A DNA stretch of 41,446 bases from Diphasiastrum complanatum (GCA_029204225.1 MU835149.1:1-41446); one strand, 5' to 3'; positions 10,247 to 20,084 are shown, counted from the first letter of the stretch. A program made the numbers and translations. The notes: generated from the letters alone by a model not told the origin.

Positions 10247-11240
10247 ATGGCGACTTCTTCATCAGAAGACCCTCCGCAGAGCTCTTTAGATGATCGTTTT
10301 ACACATATTGATTCCCGCATGGATCATCTTGAGAGTCGTATTGATCGTATTCTTTCTAGCCTTGAGACTATCCTACCACGAGGGGATACCACCCCCCCCC
10401 CAAACATTCTTCATTGTCCTGGTTAAGCACCTTTATATCCTATTTTGACTACGCCTACTCCTGCTCCATCTCCATCTTCAGGAGGTGCTTTTGGTAGTAC
10501 GTTTGGTCTCCCTTCATATAGTGCTAGTTCTTATGGGTCTCCTTTCGGGTCTTCTGTACCACCACCTGGATTTCCCTCTGCACCACCAGTATTTCCTTCT
10601 TCTACTTTTTCAGGTAATCCCGAGACTCATTTTGCTCGTGATTTTCGTGATCGCATCCAGCTTACTACTTATTATGGTTCATCGGATGGAAATATCTTGG
10701 AAAATTGGTTCTCTAAGTTAGAGACCTATTTTCTTATGTATCCCAAGACTGAAACCCAAAAAGTGCAGTTGGCTGCGTTACATCTAGATGGTCGAGCTCA
10801 GACTTGGTGGCGTGTCTATCGCTCTGAGCCTACTCGTGAGGGATTACATATATGGCCTACTTTTCGGTATGATCTTCGTATGGCTATGATTGACCCACAG
10901 TGGTTGGTTCGCCAACGTGATCTGTTTCGTATTGATCAGTTTACTGAGCTTTCTTACCTTTTTACTGATCTTCATCCTACAGAGCTTATTTCACGTTTTA
11001 TTGCTGGTCTTAGAGGCTCCTTACGATATGATGTTTTCTCTTTTCGGCCTCCTACTCTCTCAAATGCTATCTCCTTGGCTACTACTCTGCAGCATAAGTA
11101 TCCTGAGTTGTCCACTTCTTCTCGTTTTTCTCGCCCTCTTTCCACTGCTTCTCCTACTTTGGCTTCTTCTACTACTGTTCCTCCTCGCCCTTCTACACCT
11201 CGCCCTGCCTTTGTTCGCCGTTATTCGGTGGCATGTTCGC
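10247..11240 (+). pseudogene. Element B gag
   Basis: The ATG at 10247 opens a frame with a short coiled-coil-like N-terminus (DDRFTHIDSRMDHLESRIDR). One in-frame TAA follows at about 10424-10426, after a C-run (10389-10399). The same frame then continues through a Pro/Ser-rich linker and the gag domain (QTWWRVYRSEPTREG, MIDPQWLVRQRD, LISRFIAGLRGSLRYD). A small deletion removes the segment after RQRDLFR (IDQFTELSYLF follows at once). At about 11235 the frame shifts into the zinc knuckle and protease frame. Confidence 0.8.
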
Positions 11241-11931
11241 TGAGATTCAGCAGAAGCGCCTCTGTTATCACTATAAGAGTCCAGATTATCTCGCTCGTGA
11301 TTGCCGACAGTCTCCTTGTCCTACTGCTGTTTTTGACCATGAGGCTCTTAGTCCTGATGATTCTGATGTTTATATCCAGATTCTTGATACTCCTGACCCA
11401 CATTCTGTTGATGAGCCGGCTAACCCGCTTCCTGATGATCCTGCTTCTGCCACTTGCCATGCGCAGCTTGCTTATGCTACTTGGGCTGGGCGTCCTGGTC
11501 CTCGTTCTATTCGGTTACGTATTCGCATTTTGGGGCGAGAGTATATTGCTTTGGTGGATACGGGTAGTACACACTCATGTATTAGCAGTTACATTTCCCC
11601 CAGGATTCGTGCTACACCTATGTCTGCTACACAGTCTCTCAGTGTCGAGGTTGCTAGCTCACATACTTTTATCAGCTCTCAGATGTTTCAGGGCTTGGAC
11701 TATAGCATTGGTGACTTCTCTGGACAAGCAGATTTCTATATTATTCCTTTGGAGCACTATGACATTATTCTTGGTGCAGATTGGTTTTCGTCACTTGGTA
11801 CTGTTGCTGTGGATCTTTCTCAACAGACACTGTCTTTTACACATGTTGGTCGGCATCATTTACTTTCTGGTATTGATTTCCAGGGTGACTATCAGTTGGT
11901 TACCAGGAAGTCTGTCTGTCCAGCTTCGTAG
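11233..11931 (+). pseudogene. Element B zinc knuckle and aspartic protease
   Basis: This frame has a decayed CCHC knuckle (CYHYKSPDYLARDC: second Cys and the His are both Tyr), an acidic linker (SPDDSDVYIQILDTPDP), and a retropepsin-like protease with the active site ALVDTGSTHSCISSYI and the flap/C-terminal motif IILGADWFSSLG. It ends where element A would continue into reverse transcriptase, so the element is cut off here. Confidence 0.8.
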
Positions 11932-11935
11932 CTAT

Positions 11936-12069
11936 CCCACCATGATACAGGCATAAGCCTGTTCTCTCGGTTAGTAGCAAGGTCGTTGCCGAACAGCCCT
12001 AGGCAGTGCCTCAAAATTGACCAACGATGTGCGTGAGTGCAATTGAGCGAGCGAAAGGAAGTTGAATTG
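11936..12069. other. Junction between element B and the hAT-II relic
   Basis: Short non-coding stretch with no recognised homology; part of it may be an intron of the hAT-II gene. Confidence 0.3.
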
Positions 12070-14160
12070 AGCGAGCAAAAGGGGGGTAGAGCAAGAGTTT
12101 ACCTGTAACTCAGCCTCTGCTCCTCGAGCCTACTGTGGAAACCAGTGTCGCTGCTGAGGAGGCGGATGTATGAGAACTAGTCCGCACACAACTCTCCATT
12201 ATCGTACTGCCTCTCGCTCTGAAACAGTGGATGCAGTATGTGGGCCACACTGTGAATGGGCCGGTGAAAGTTATCCCATCGTCGCCACCACAACCGCCTA
12301 ATAGGCTCCAACTTGTGGAATGTGGAGGAAACAATTACACAATTGCGTGTTGCGGCACCAAGACGAAATAGAGTGCAAATGGAAGGAAAGTTCATGAGTC
12401 GGAAAAAGTTATACCTGGCAGGGTCCAGCTCAGAACGCTAGAGAGACTCACCTATGCAGTCCATGAACTTGTATATGAGGCCCGTCGTACACCCCTCGCG
12501 ATCAACGAGCCTCAAAACAGAGTAGATGGGGCGCATGACGTCCACGAGCTGTTGCATATCAACCCAGAAGGGCTCTATGAAGAGGATCTCGTGGAAGGCC
12601 AAGCCCTCTGAGGTCTTAGATAGGTCCATGGCCGTGAAGTCTGCAGAACTAGCCGTGCGCCATAAATCACCCTTGAGCCGGTGAAGCCGCTCGAGCATGA
12701 TGAACTAGTAGGCGAAGCGGGTGCCAATGGGATTCTTCAAGTCGAGTCTGCATTGAAAAACGGAATAAGAGGCACACACGAAAACCCGAACGCATTCCTA
12801 AACCTTGGACCTTGGAATTATTGTCCTGTGCAACAGAACTGTAAACGAGCCAAAAAACAAGAAAAAATAAGTAACATCTTACCTGCTGAATGTGCGGAAA
12901 AGGGCGGTGGTGCGGCGCTTGCGTGTGACGAAGTCCACAACTGCAAGTGCCCTCGTGAGAATCTCACTGACCCAAGGCAAGCGTCCGATGGAATGCAGGA
13001 GGAGGTCCAGTGAGTGTGCGGCACATGGAGTCCACACAATGGAGGGGTACTTTGCCATAAGAAACTCCCCCATACCGCAGCAGTTGGACGCATTGTCCAT
13101 CATAACCTATTGCGAACAATTGATACGATTAATGCACAGCTTGAAAACGCATTGCAATCATTCGAAAAACCTTTGTATCAACATTGCGCAGTAAATGATC
13201 AAGCAACTATTGAAAAAAATTGTACCCAGACAAGCGCTGTGGCCCGACCTCCTCTATCGTCGCGCGGATGATGCCGTAGATGTACTCGGCCGTTTGCACT
13301 CTCCCTGCCTCAGAGGCGTCAAAACACTGCGGAGGAACATGGAACCGTAGCAGCTGGACACAATCACGTTGATGAGTGGACGTCTACGATGATCAGTCCA
13401 CCCATCAGCCATGATGGAGCAGCCGTATCTATCCCAGGCCTCATGCAACGATGCTAGTCTCTCTCTAATGGATGCAACCCGCTCCTGGAGCAAAGGGCTG
13501 CGAAGCGCGTCGGTTGTGGGTGGTGTGTACCCGGGCCCGCAGACTGCAACTTTCGAGATAGCCTCTCGAAAGATGTGGGATGTGGCCATGATGAAGGGGA
13601 GGTTCAGGTCATAGAACATCTGTGCTATGGTCCTGGTGGCCTCTCTGTGCTGCCCCTCCCAAAAGATTCCGACATGGTCATCTGTCTACTGCTTCGAGAT
13701 GTGGATGGCTGGGATGATGCAGATGGACGACGCGGATCTGGAGATGGTGGCATAGGTGTAGTTGTGGTAACAGAGGATGAGGATGGACGGTGCAGATCTG
13801 AAGGTGGTGGCACAGGTGTAGGTGCAGCAGTGAAGGCTGTGAATCCATGGGGAGTACTGGCAGTGGGGGTGGCGGTGGCGGAGGTGGGGGCGGTGGCAGT
13901 GGCAGTGGGTGCACCAATGGAAGCGGAGTCCGCGGTATCTATGGATGGCTCGCCGGCCTCAGCACCTGGCTCAGCATATGTCTCGAGAATGCGAGCCCTC
14001 TCTGCAGAAGGGATGACCATACAAACGCCGATCCCGTAGCGTCCCCCTGTGGGTCGGACCCGCAATCCCCCCAAATGTGCTCGGACCCGAGAGGCGTTCC
14101 TTGTGAATTGCTTTCGACAAAAAGGGCAATGCGGGCAACAACTCCACCTCATCCCAAATG
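12070..14160 (-). pseudogene. hAT transposase of a second family (hAT-II), degraded
   Basis: Read on the - strand, broken frames give a BED-type zinc finger (CPFCRKQFTRNASRVRAHL, about 14130-14060); a Pro/Ser/Thr linker; DUF659 with GCSIMADGWTDHRRRPLINVI (about 13430-13350); the second catalytic Asp region MDNASNCCGMG with TPCAAHSLDLLL (13103-13000); and VMRPIYSVLRLVDREG (about 12550-12480). A WDNFHRPIHSVAHILHPLF segment (about 12280-12215) follows. The C-terminal dimerisation motif (CERNWS-type) is not seen. It clearly differs from the hAT-I copies although the domain order is the same. Multiple frameshifts; part of the fragmentation may be introns. Confidence 0.75.
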
Positions 14161-14162
14161 GG

Positions 14163-14225
14163 ACAAGCGGCCATCTCTCTCTCCCCCTCTCTCTCTCTCA
14201 CACAAACACACACAAGCACACGAAT

Positions 14226-14303
<78 letters not shown>

Positions 14304-14368
14304 CTAAACCCTAAACCCAAGCACTCTAAACTCACACACACACCATGTCTCACACACACACACACACA

Positions 14369-14412
<44 letters not shown>
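14163..14412 (+). repeat. CT/CA microsatellite block with a short telomere-type repeat
   Basis: (CT)35 at 14231-14300, then CCCCTAAACCCTAAACCC (14301-14318), then CA-rich sequence and (CT)20 at 14373-14412. CCCTAAA is the plant telomere unit, here only about two copies, so an interstitial match rather than a telomere. The LINE at 14413 begins immediately after the second CT run. Confidence 0.9.
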
Positions 14413-14415
<3 letters not shown>

Positions 14416-16437
14416 AACACAGCTGTTACTTCTGGTTTTCCTACGGCTTGGTGTACTAATATCCTTCACCCCATCCTCAAGGCAGGTGATCCCATGAATG
14501 TAGGAAACTACCGCACCATTATGATTGACCACACTCTAGCTAAGATATATGGCTCTATACTACAGACAGTCACTGGATCTTTTGCTGAAACTGAGGGTTT
14601 ACACGCTATGGGTCAAGCTGGTTTCAGACCGGGATATTCTACTTCAGACCAGATCTTCATTTTGAGATGCATTATTGAGGAGGCTCGACATCGGAAACAG
14701 AGAATTTACTGTTGCTTTGTGGATTTTCGCAAAGCTTTTGACTCTGTTCCACAACATCTTCTTTTCCAGAGACTGTCTTCACTTGGCTTTTCAGAGGATA
14801 CTATTGCTGCGATCATTACTTTATATGAGCGAGTCTTGGCACGTTTCAGAGATGGTAGTGGCTGGTCCTCACAGATACATTCTACCATTGGGGTGAAGCA
14901 GGGTTGCCCCTTATCACCAACTCTTTTTGCACTATATATAGATGACCTCGAGCGGATTATTCGCGAGGAAGGTGGAGAGGGCTGTCCCCTAGCAGACATT
15001 ATTATCCCCATTCTCTTGTACGCTGATGATGTGGTTCTCCTCTCATCCTCTGCAGCTGGTTTACAGAGTCACCTTTCTGCTTTACATCACTTTTGCCAGC
15101 GTTGGGGATTGACGGTTAACCTTAAGAAGACTAAGATTATGGTGTTTAACACCAACAGACAGCATATGAGAGATGTGATTTTCTATTATGACGGGCTACC
15201 GATTGAGATCGTGACCTCCTACACCTATTTGGGAGTTCTTTTCTCTGGTCCGCTACTCACTTTTCGACCAGCAGCCACCGCCAGGCTCCGCAAGGGGCAT
15301 ACCGCTCTTGTGCATATGGAGAGATTTTGCTCTACTTATTATGTGCAGGATCCTGCTACCAGATGCCTACTATTTTCTGCTACTGTCTCCCCAGTTGTGC
15401 TATATTCGGCTAAGACTTGGTGCCCTGATTTATCACGCGATACATGGAGAGATCTTACTCGTATCCAAATTCTCATGCTCAGTAGGATAATCCGGGCTAA
15501 GCCCTCAGTACCACATGATATCATACTAGCCGAGTTTGCTTCTCCTCCATTAGTTGTTGGTGCTATGTTTCAGATCATCACCTTTCTTCACAGGGTATCA
15601 GATCTAGATACCTCCAGATACATTGTTGCTGCTCTCACTTCATCTTGTACCATTGCAGATCAGGGAGCCAAGCACTCTTGGTATCGCAGTGTCTCAGCCC
15701 TTCTTCAGACTTGGGGTTTATCCGCACTTGATCTTCCGAATGGAACCCATGCTTATATCAGACAGCAGATCTACCGGAGCTACATACGCACTATATGGTC
15801 ACATCCTGATCCAGATAGGGTCAAGCTACATTATTATGGCACACATCTTTTACGGCTGGACGTTTCGGGCTTGCCTATTCTTCCAGTTTATCTTACACAG
15901 ACGCTATCTTTTGGTCTGAGATATCGTATAGGACAGCTTCGAGTCTCTTCTCATCAGCTTGCTATCGAGACAGGTAGATACACAGACACTCCCAGATTGC
16001 AGCGGATATGTCAGCTTTGTTCTCTTCAGGAGGTGGAAGATGAGTTTCATTTCATCTTTCGCTGCCCAGTATACTATGAGATTAGAGGACGATACCATTG
16101 TTTATACCGAGATATTCCCCTCACGTTGAGCTCCTTCCTCGAGTATCCAGATGCTAGATGTGTGGGTCTTCTTTTGAGAGAGATGTATATTTTACGAGCT
16201 TCACTTCTACCTACGCTCTCAGATATGGATTCCAGTCAGGCTCACATTACTCAGTTCTTCCAGAAGCGAGACAGAGTGGATATTTCGGTTGCGGATTTTG
16301 ACGTCCCCGTCCGAAGATCGAAGACACAGAGAGTTTCGGCTCGATCCAGTGCTACTAGACCTTCATACGCCTCCCACCAGCCTACATCACGACCCACTAC
16401 TACCATCACTCATTACTTTCGGCTTGCTCGTAGCTAG
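14413..16437 (+). CDS. Non-LTR reverse transcriptase with zf-RVT finger and PIP-box-like tail (5'-truncated)
   Basis: The frame is open through 14413 with no start codon, which indicates truncation; the first Met is at 14494. Numbering from there (647 aa): NYRTIMIDHTLAKIYGSIL (RT block 2) near the start, AGFRPGYSTSDQ at about 41, FVDFRKAFDSVP at about 74 with the first catalytic Asp, GVKQGCPLSPTLFALYIDDLE at about 130, and catalytic YADD at 176-179. A zf-RVT-type CCHC finger (CQLC...H....C) starts at 506. The tail holds QAHITQFF (582-589, at 16237-16260), which fits the PCNA-binding PIP-box pattern Q-x-x-I-x-x-F-F, and a second ITHYF near the stop. No endonuclease or RNase H is present. An intact 2-kb frame implies recent insertion. 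The clade cannot be assigned without a search. Confidence 0.85.
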
Positions 16438-16677
16438 TTTCCTCCGCGGAGCAGGTGGTTAAGCTCTTGCTTTGTACCCTCACCAGCTGGTGGTCAAGCT
16501 TGGATACTTTTTCTCTTAGAGACAGAGAGATCGATATTTTAGTTTTAGTTTTACTGTCTTTTCATTGGTAAATAAGTCCTTATGCGGACAATGCTTCTCA
16601 CATTTTGTACTCTCTTTTGTCTTATGTGCCCCTGGGCACCAAAAGACGTTAATAATAATTCTAATTCTAATTCTAAT

Positions 16678-16680
<3 letters not shown>
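16438..16680 (+). other. LINE 3' untranslated region and ATTCTA tail
   Basis: Non-coding sequence following the TAG stop, ending in TTAATAATAATTCTAATTCT and further ATTCTA units. Short microsatellite tails in place of poly(A) are known for several non-LTR clades. Confidence 0.6.
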
Positions 16681-16713
<33 letters not shown>

Positions 16714-16900
16714 ACAAATGAACTCTCACACACACAAATCAACAAACACACACATCATCACACACACACAAATCATCACACAATCACCCACCCACATGCA
16801 CACACTCTCTCTCTCAAACCTCCACTCACCATCTCTCTCTCCCTCACTCACCATAGCTCTCTCTCCCGCGCTCTTCCTCTCCTCTCTCGATGTCCTTTTG
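16681..16900 (+). repeat. CT/CA microsatellite, right side of the LINE
   Basis: CTCTCTCTC then a long (CA)n and a degenerate CACACAAATC and CTCTC-rich stretch. It matches in type the block at 14163-14412, so the LINE appears to split a single low-complexity array. Confidence 0.85.
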
Positions 16901-16964
16901 CGGATTGTTCTGCTGCCCGTGTGTGGTCCTGTCTTTTTTTTTATTTTTTAATTTAAAAAACGTG

Positions 16965-17104
16965 TCTGGGGCCCGAACGTGTCCGCCGGACGCGTCCAAA
17001 AAAAAATTAGACGCGTACGACCTTGCATCCAGGCGTCAGATGCGTCCAGGTCCGGGCATCGGACGCGGACATGAAAAGGCCGCTTCCGGCCCGGACCCTC
17101 AAGT
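16965..17104 (-). mobile_element. GGACGCG-rich MITE, copy b (partial)
   Basis: GC-rich sequence with GGACGCGTCC and CGCGTACG motifs, ending on the + strand in GGCCCGGACCCTCAAG, the complement of the family's left end. The distal end is missing or merged into an AT tract near 16930-16960. A (TA)n run follows. Confidence 0.55.
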
Positions 17105-17120
17105 ATTATATATATATATA

Positions 17121-17379
17121 TCAGACTTGAGGGGTCGGGTCGGGCCGGACATTCTGCGTCCGGACCCGAACACGTCTGACCCCCGGACGCGAGTCAGACG
17201 CATCCAATTTTTTTTTTTATTTATTATTTTTTAATTTTTTTTAATTTTTTAAAGGCGAAATAACTCTACAAAAAAAATTAAAAAAAAAAAAAAAACAAAA
17301 CCGGACGTTCTTGGGGACGCAGACGCAGCACCCTTGGCACGTCCGCGTCCGGACGCGCGTTCGCGTTTGGATCCCGCTT

Positions 17380-17380
<1 letters not shown>
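17121..17380 (+). mobile_element. GGACGCG-rich MITE, copy c
   Basis: Begins CAGACTTGAGGGGTCGGG after (TA)n and ends CCCGCTTCCTTA before another (TA)n. It has the family layout: GC-rich ends with GGACGCG motifs and a poly-T/poly-A core. Confidence 0.6.
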
Positions 17381-17436
<56 letters not shown>

Positions 17437-17437
17437 T
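17381..17437. repeat. (TA)n microsatellite next to the hAT element end
   Basis: About 50 bp of TATATA directly before the CATAG terminus of the hAT element; ATATAGAT (17430-17437) resembles ATATATAT at the other end (7 of 8), compatible with an 8-bp target duplication. Confidence 0.85.
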
Positions 17438-17545
17438 CATAGTACCCTCTGGTACCGCTGGTATGGTACCGCCGGTACCATATCAGTGGTACCGCCGGTA
17501 CGGTACCGCCCTGGGATCCGCGGTACCAGGGCGGTACCATTTTTA
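17438..17545. repeat. Left terminal and subterminal palindromic array of the hAT element
   Basis: CATAG terminus followed by clustered GGTACCGCYGGTA and GGTACCGCGG-type units, several of them palindromic (GGTACC). Such arrays are the usual location of transposase-binding sites in hAT elements. That role is inferred. Confidence 0.6.
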
Positions 17546-17688
17546 ATATTTTTTTTTATTTTTTAATATATTTTTAGTAATTTTTTTTTGCATATTAACT
17601 ACCAAAAAAGGACAAAAAAAAGTAAAAAGAGGGGGTTCTGGGTGTAAAAAAAGAGGGTACAGTACATGATGCAGGGGACCGTTGCAAT

Positions 17689-17870
17689 GGCACATGGGCA
17701 CTGCGAGTGAGCAGACCGAGGGGCCAATGGGAGACCAACACAGGGGGGTAGCATCACATGGGGGCAAGTACAGAGGCACATGGGCATTGTGGGTGAGCAG
17801 ACCATGGGCCCAATGGGAGACCACCACAGGGGGGAGCATCACATGGGGGCGGGTACGGAGGCACATGGAG
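17689..17870 (+). repeat. 86-bp tandem repeat upstream of the small hAT gene
   Basis: Two full units start at 17689 and 17775 and a third partial one at 17860, each beginning GGCACATGG. The array lies 40-220 bp upstream of the TATA box at 17909, so it may act as an upstream regulatory array or a transposase-binding array. Function is inferred from position only. Confidence 0.7.
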
Positions 17871-17908
17871 GGATGATGGGGATCCACATGGCCGATCAGG
17901 CTGTGGGG

Positions 17909-17915
17909 ATAAATA
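17909..17915 (+). promoter_or_regulatory. TATA box of the small hAT gene
   Basis: GGGGATAAATAGGCACTC: a plant-like TATA element about 180 bp before the ATG at 18089. The intervening leader is rich in CTGTGAGAGG-like repeats. No other TATA candidate lies between it and the start codon. Confidence 0.5.
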
Positions 17916-18088
17916 GGCACTCACAATGCCATTGTGGTCGGCATTTTCAGAGGCTGTGAGAGGGCTAGTGATAGACAGTGAGAGAGCAAGCGAGAGCCGG
18001 TGACAGGCTGTGAGAGGCTGTTTGAGAGCCAGGGTGCTGTGAGAGGGTGTTCAAGGATCAGGGTGCTGTGAGGAGAAGGTCGATCGAG

Positions 18089-18454
18089 ATGGCTGAGCGA
18101 ATACCACCGAAGCCCGAGGGCGAAGCCAGGAGAAAGCTTGAGGAAGATATCCGAAGGCACAACGAGAGGCATCGGAAGCAAGAGGCAGATATCCGAGAGA
18201 TGCTGCGACAGACTCGACAGAGAAATCCGGAACCGGAGCCACCCGCCCCCGCTGTGGATCCTGTCCCCGCTGTCGAGCTGGATCTGGATGAGCAGATCGG
18301 AATGAATTTCACACGACGGCAGCTCATCATGGTCAGGGAAAGGGCGGCCAGACGTCGGGCTAACCAGGAGGCAGCTCGGGCTAACCGGGAGGCAGAGCAA
18401 GAGCGACAAAACAATGCACCAGACGAGGGCGAGGAGTCGGTGGAGGATCAGTGA
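18089..18454 (+). CDS. Small charged coiled-coil protein, second gene of the hAT element
   Basis: A 121-aa protein of unknown function. The start MAERIPPKPEGEARRKLEED is chosen because the fragment at 25581-25531 (- strand) has the same ATG context (GGTCGATCGAGATGGC), while a 1-nt indel just upstream breaks the longer frame from 18047. A basic Arg/Glu/Lys/Gln-rich first part is likely helical, then comes a Pro-rich linker (PEPEPPAPAVDPVPAV). An Arg/Glu/Ala-rich helix (FTRRQLIMVRERAARRR...) follows, and the end is acidic (DEGEESVEDQ). In the shared 17 codons, four differences are synonymous and one (Ala to Gly) is not, which suggests protein-level selection. It sits tail to tail with the transposase inside the same element. 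A helper protein for transposition, such as DNA-binding or transposase-modulating, is possible but unproven. Confidence 0.6.
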   Translation: MAERIPPKPEGEARRKLEEDIRRHNERHRKQEADIREMLRQTRQRNPEPEPPAPAVDPVPAVELDLDEQIGMNFTRRQLIMVRERAARRRANQEAARANREAEQERQNNAPDEGEESVEDQ

Positions 18455-18977
18455 GGGATGTTTAGAATAGATGAGGTCCACCCGTATGTGGCGGACTGTT
18501 GCTATGTAGTTTTCGGCAGTTTATGGTGCAGCAAATAACTAGATGGCTGCTTAAAAAAATGACAGTATATGTGATGTTATCCTGATACAACGGTTGAATA
18601 TATACATAGTTGTTTTTTGTGCAACGCGAGCCTGGTCATGTAAGATGCAATGTTTGTAATTTTTTTAAATGCAGATGTATTACATGTGTTTATTCAATGT
18701 CGTTTGGGGTGTAGGGGTGATTGCTGTGCTCATGATGTAGGTGCATCTATGTGAAGCTAGCATTCACTTCAAACGAAATTAAATGAAAATAGGATTCACA
18801 CACGCACATAGAATTCTTCAACATAAAATAAAGCATCACATGTACAGAGCGACATACGCACAATGTGCAGCAAATAATGTAGGCCAAACACTGTATATAA
18901 TGTGAAAAATCATCTGAGTACAATGGTAGACCGACTGCTAGAGACAAACTACTGAAACTAAAACAATAGAGCCACAA
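18455..18977. other. Intergenic region between the two convergent hAT genes
   Basis: AT-rich sequence containing the presumed 3' untranslated regions of both genes. I see no further coding segment. Confidence 0.5.
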
Positions 18978-20084
18978 TCAATGCTCTGGCTCTGACTCAG
19001 ACGAATGCTCTGGAGACAACTCAGGGCCCCGAGCTGACTCTCGCAGCCGATATCTCTGCCTGTCTGGAACTGGCATGGGCTGTGTATCCGAGGGGGAAGA
19101 CTCGTCATCCTCATCCTCCCAATCAGCCTCCGCATCAGCCCCCAAGCAGGCCAAACCAACAACACCTGCTCCAACTGGCTGTGATACTGCACCTCTACCT
19201 GTACCTGGAGCCCTGCGTGGTCGTCCTCTCCTCCCTGGCAGTTTCTGTGCCTTGCCTTTCTTGTTCGGTGCACCCTTGGGCCTGCCTGGTCTCTTGCGGA
19301 CAAGAGGAGCTGTCAATGCCTCGTCACCCCCATGCAAATCACCTGGCTGGCTAGGCTGGGCCCAAGCTGAGGCCGGCTGGGATAGGGAAGCAAAAGAGGG
19401 AACTCCCTGTGCAACTGAGCGAGGAGGATGAGCTCGTGGAGTGTGTGCCCGTGGGGCTGCTGCAGGTGGAGGAACTGGCTGTGCAGGAGGCGAGTACAGT
19501 GGCGATATGTACTGAAAGGGGCGCTGTGGTGGCCGGTACTGGTACATCCTGGGTGCTGCCAAAGGAGGAGGATGTGACGTGGGTGCTGCCACTGGAGGAG
19601 ACACTGTGGATGTGGGTGCTGCACGCATCCAAACATCTGCGGGACCAGCATCTAAACCACTCTGCCCTCTATCAAGAGCCTCCTCCATCATGTCGACATA
19701 GGTAGGTATGCCACTGCCCCCCCCTGTGTGCCCTGCCTGTCTGCCGGTATAACCTGTGCCATGTGTCCCACCTCTGCCACGTGATGCACCTGTGACCCCT
19801 GCCCGTGGCGTGTGCCCTGCACCTGTATAATCTGCCTCATCCCTCTCTGGTCTGGCAAACACAACCCGAATGGGCTCATCCTCATCATGCTCATCCTCTG
19901 ACACTGGCTCATCTGCCTCATACAATGGGGGCTCTCTGTGCTCAAGCCCAAGCTCTCTCTCTCTCATCTCGGCAAGCTCCCTCTCTCTCTCTGCCATCAA
20001 CTGTGTGCCCAGGTCATCTGCAGGCATGGGATGGGTGCTGTCCGTAGGCAAGTCAACCTGGCGCTCCAAATCAGATATCTTCGT
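18978..20084 (-). CDS. hAT-I transposase exon 4: AT-hook-bearing C-terminal tail
   Basis: Acceptor CTTGCAG is followed by [16 protein letters not shown], a short leucine-zipper-like start, then ERE-rich and acidic stretches (SEDEHDEDEP), a Gly/Arg-rich part (TGASRGRGG), a long Pro/Ala-rich linker, and two AT-hook-like motifs (KRPGRPKGA and GRRGRPRRAP, about 19290-19205). It ends in a highly acidic tail (WEDEDDESSPS ... SSESEPEH). The exon adds 368 residues after the usual hAT dimerisation region, where most family members stop. AT-hooks bind the minor groove of AT-rich DNA. This may relate to the (TA)n targets of these elements, which is inference. Confidence 0.75.
   Translation of the reverse strand, partial: TKISDLERQVDLPTDSTHPMPADDLGTQLMAERERELAEMRERELGLEHREPPLYEADEPVSEDEHDEDEPIRVVFARPERDEADYTGAGHTPRAGVTGASRGRGGTHGTGYTGRQAGHTGGGSGIPTYVDMMEEALDRGQSGLDAGPADVWMRAAPTSTVSPPVAAPTSHPPPLAAPRMYQYRPPQRPFQYISPLYSPPAQPVPPPAAAPRAHTPRAHPPRSVAQGVPSFASLSQPASAWAQPSQPGDLHGGDEALTAPLVRKRPGRPKGAPNKKGKAQKLPGRRGRPRRAPGTGRGAVSQPVGAGVVGLACLGADAEADWEDEDDESSPSDTQPMPVPDRQRYRLRESARGPELSPEHSSESEPEH

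Larger units (their letters stand above)
8966..11935 (+). mobile_element. Ty3/gypsy retrotransposon B, 5' half only
   Basis: Order: 5' LTR (8966-9338), primer-binding site, a long repeat-bearing leader (9351-10246), gag, then protease to 11931. Reverse transcriptase, RNase H, integrase and the 3' LTR are missing. It is a sister of A and D: the proteins align throughout gag and protease. It inserted into hAT copy 1 close to that element's terminal region. Confidence 0.85.
14413..16680 (+). mobile_element. LINE (non-LTR retrotransposon), 5'-truncated, inserted in a CT/CA microsatellite
   Basis: The body begins in frame at 14413 directly after (CT)20. It carries an uninterrupted RT frame to 16437, a 3' untranslated region of about 215 bp, and ends in a short ATTCTA repeat (16656-16680) that runs straight back into CTCTCTCT and (CA)n. 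The missing endonuclease and N-terminal RT parts fit the 5' truncation usual for target-primed reverse transcription. Flanking CT runs on both sides would hide any target duplication. Confidence 0.75.

Noticed and set aside
13575-14039. Gly/Val-rich + strand ORF of 154 aa
   Set aside because: Opposite-strand shadow of the hAT-II linker and DUF659 region.
14301-14318. Telomere or chromosome end
   Set aside because: Only about two CCCTAAA units inside a CT/CA microsatellite.
18047-18088. Upstream start for the small hAT gene at 18047
   Set aside because: A 1-nt indel in the related fragment at 25582-25620 breaks this extension while the ATG at 18089 is kept.
19075-19431. + strand ORFs opposite transposase exon 4
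   Set aside because: The - strand frame has correct splice phases and AT-hook motifs; the + strand frame has neither homology nor conserved features.
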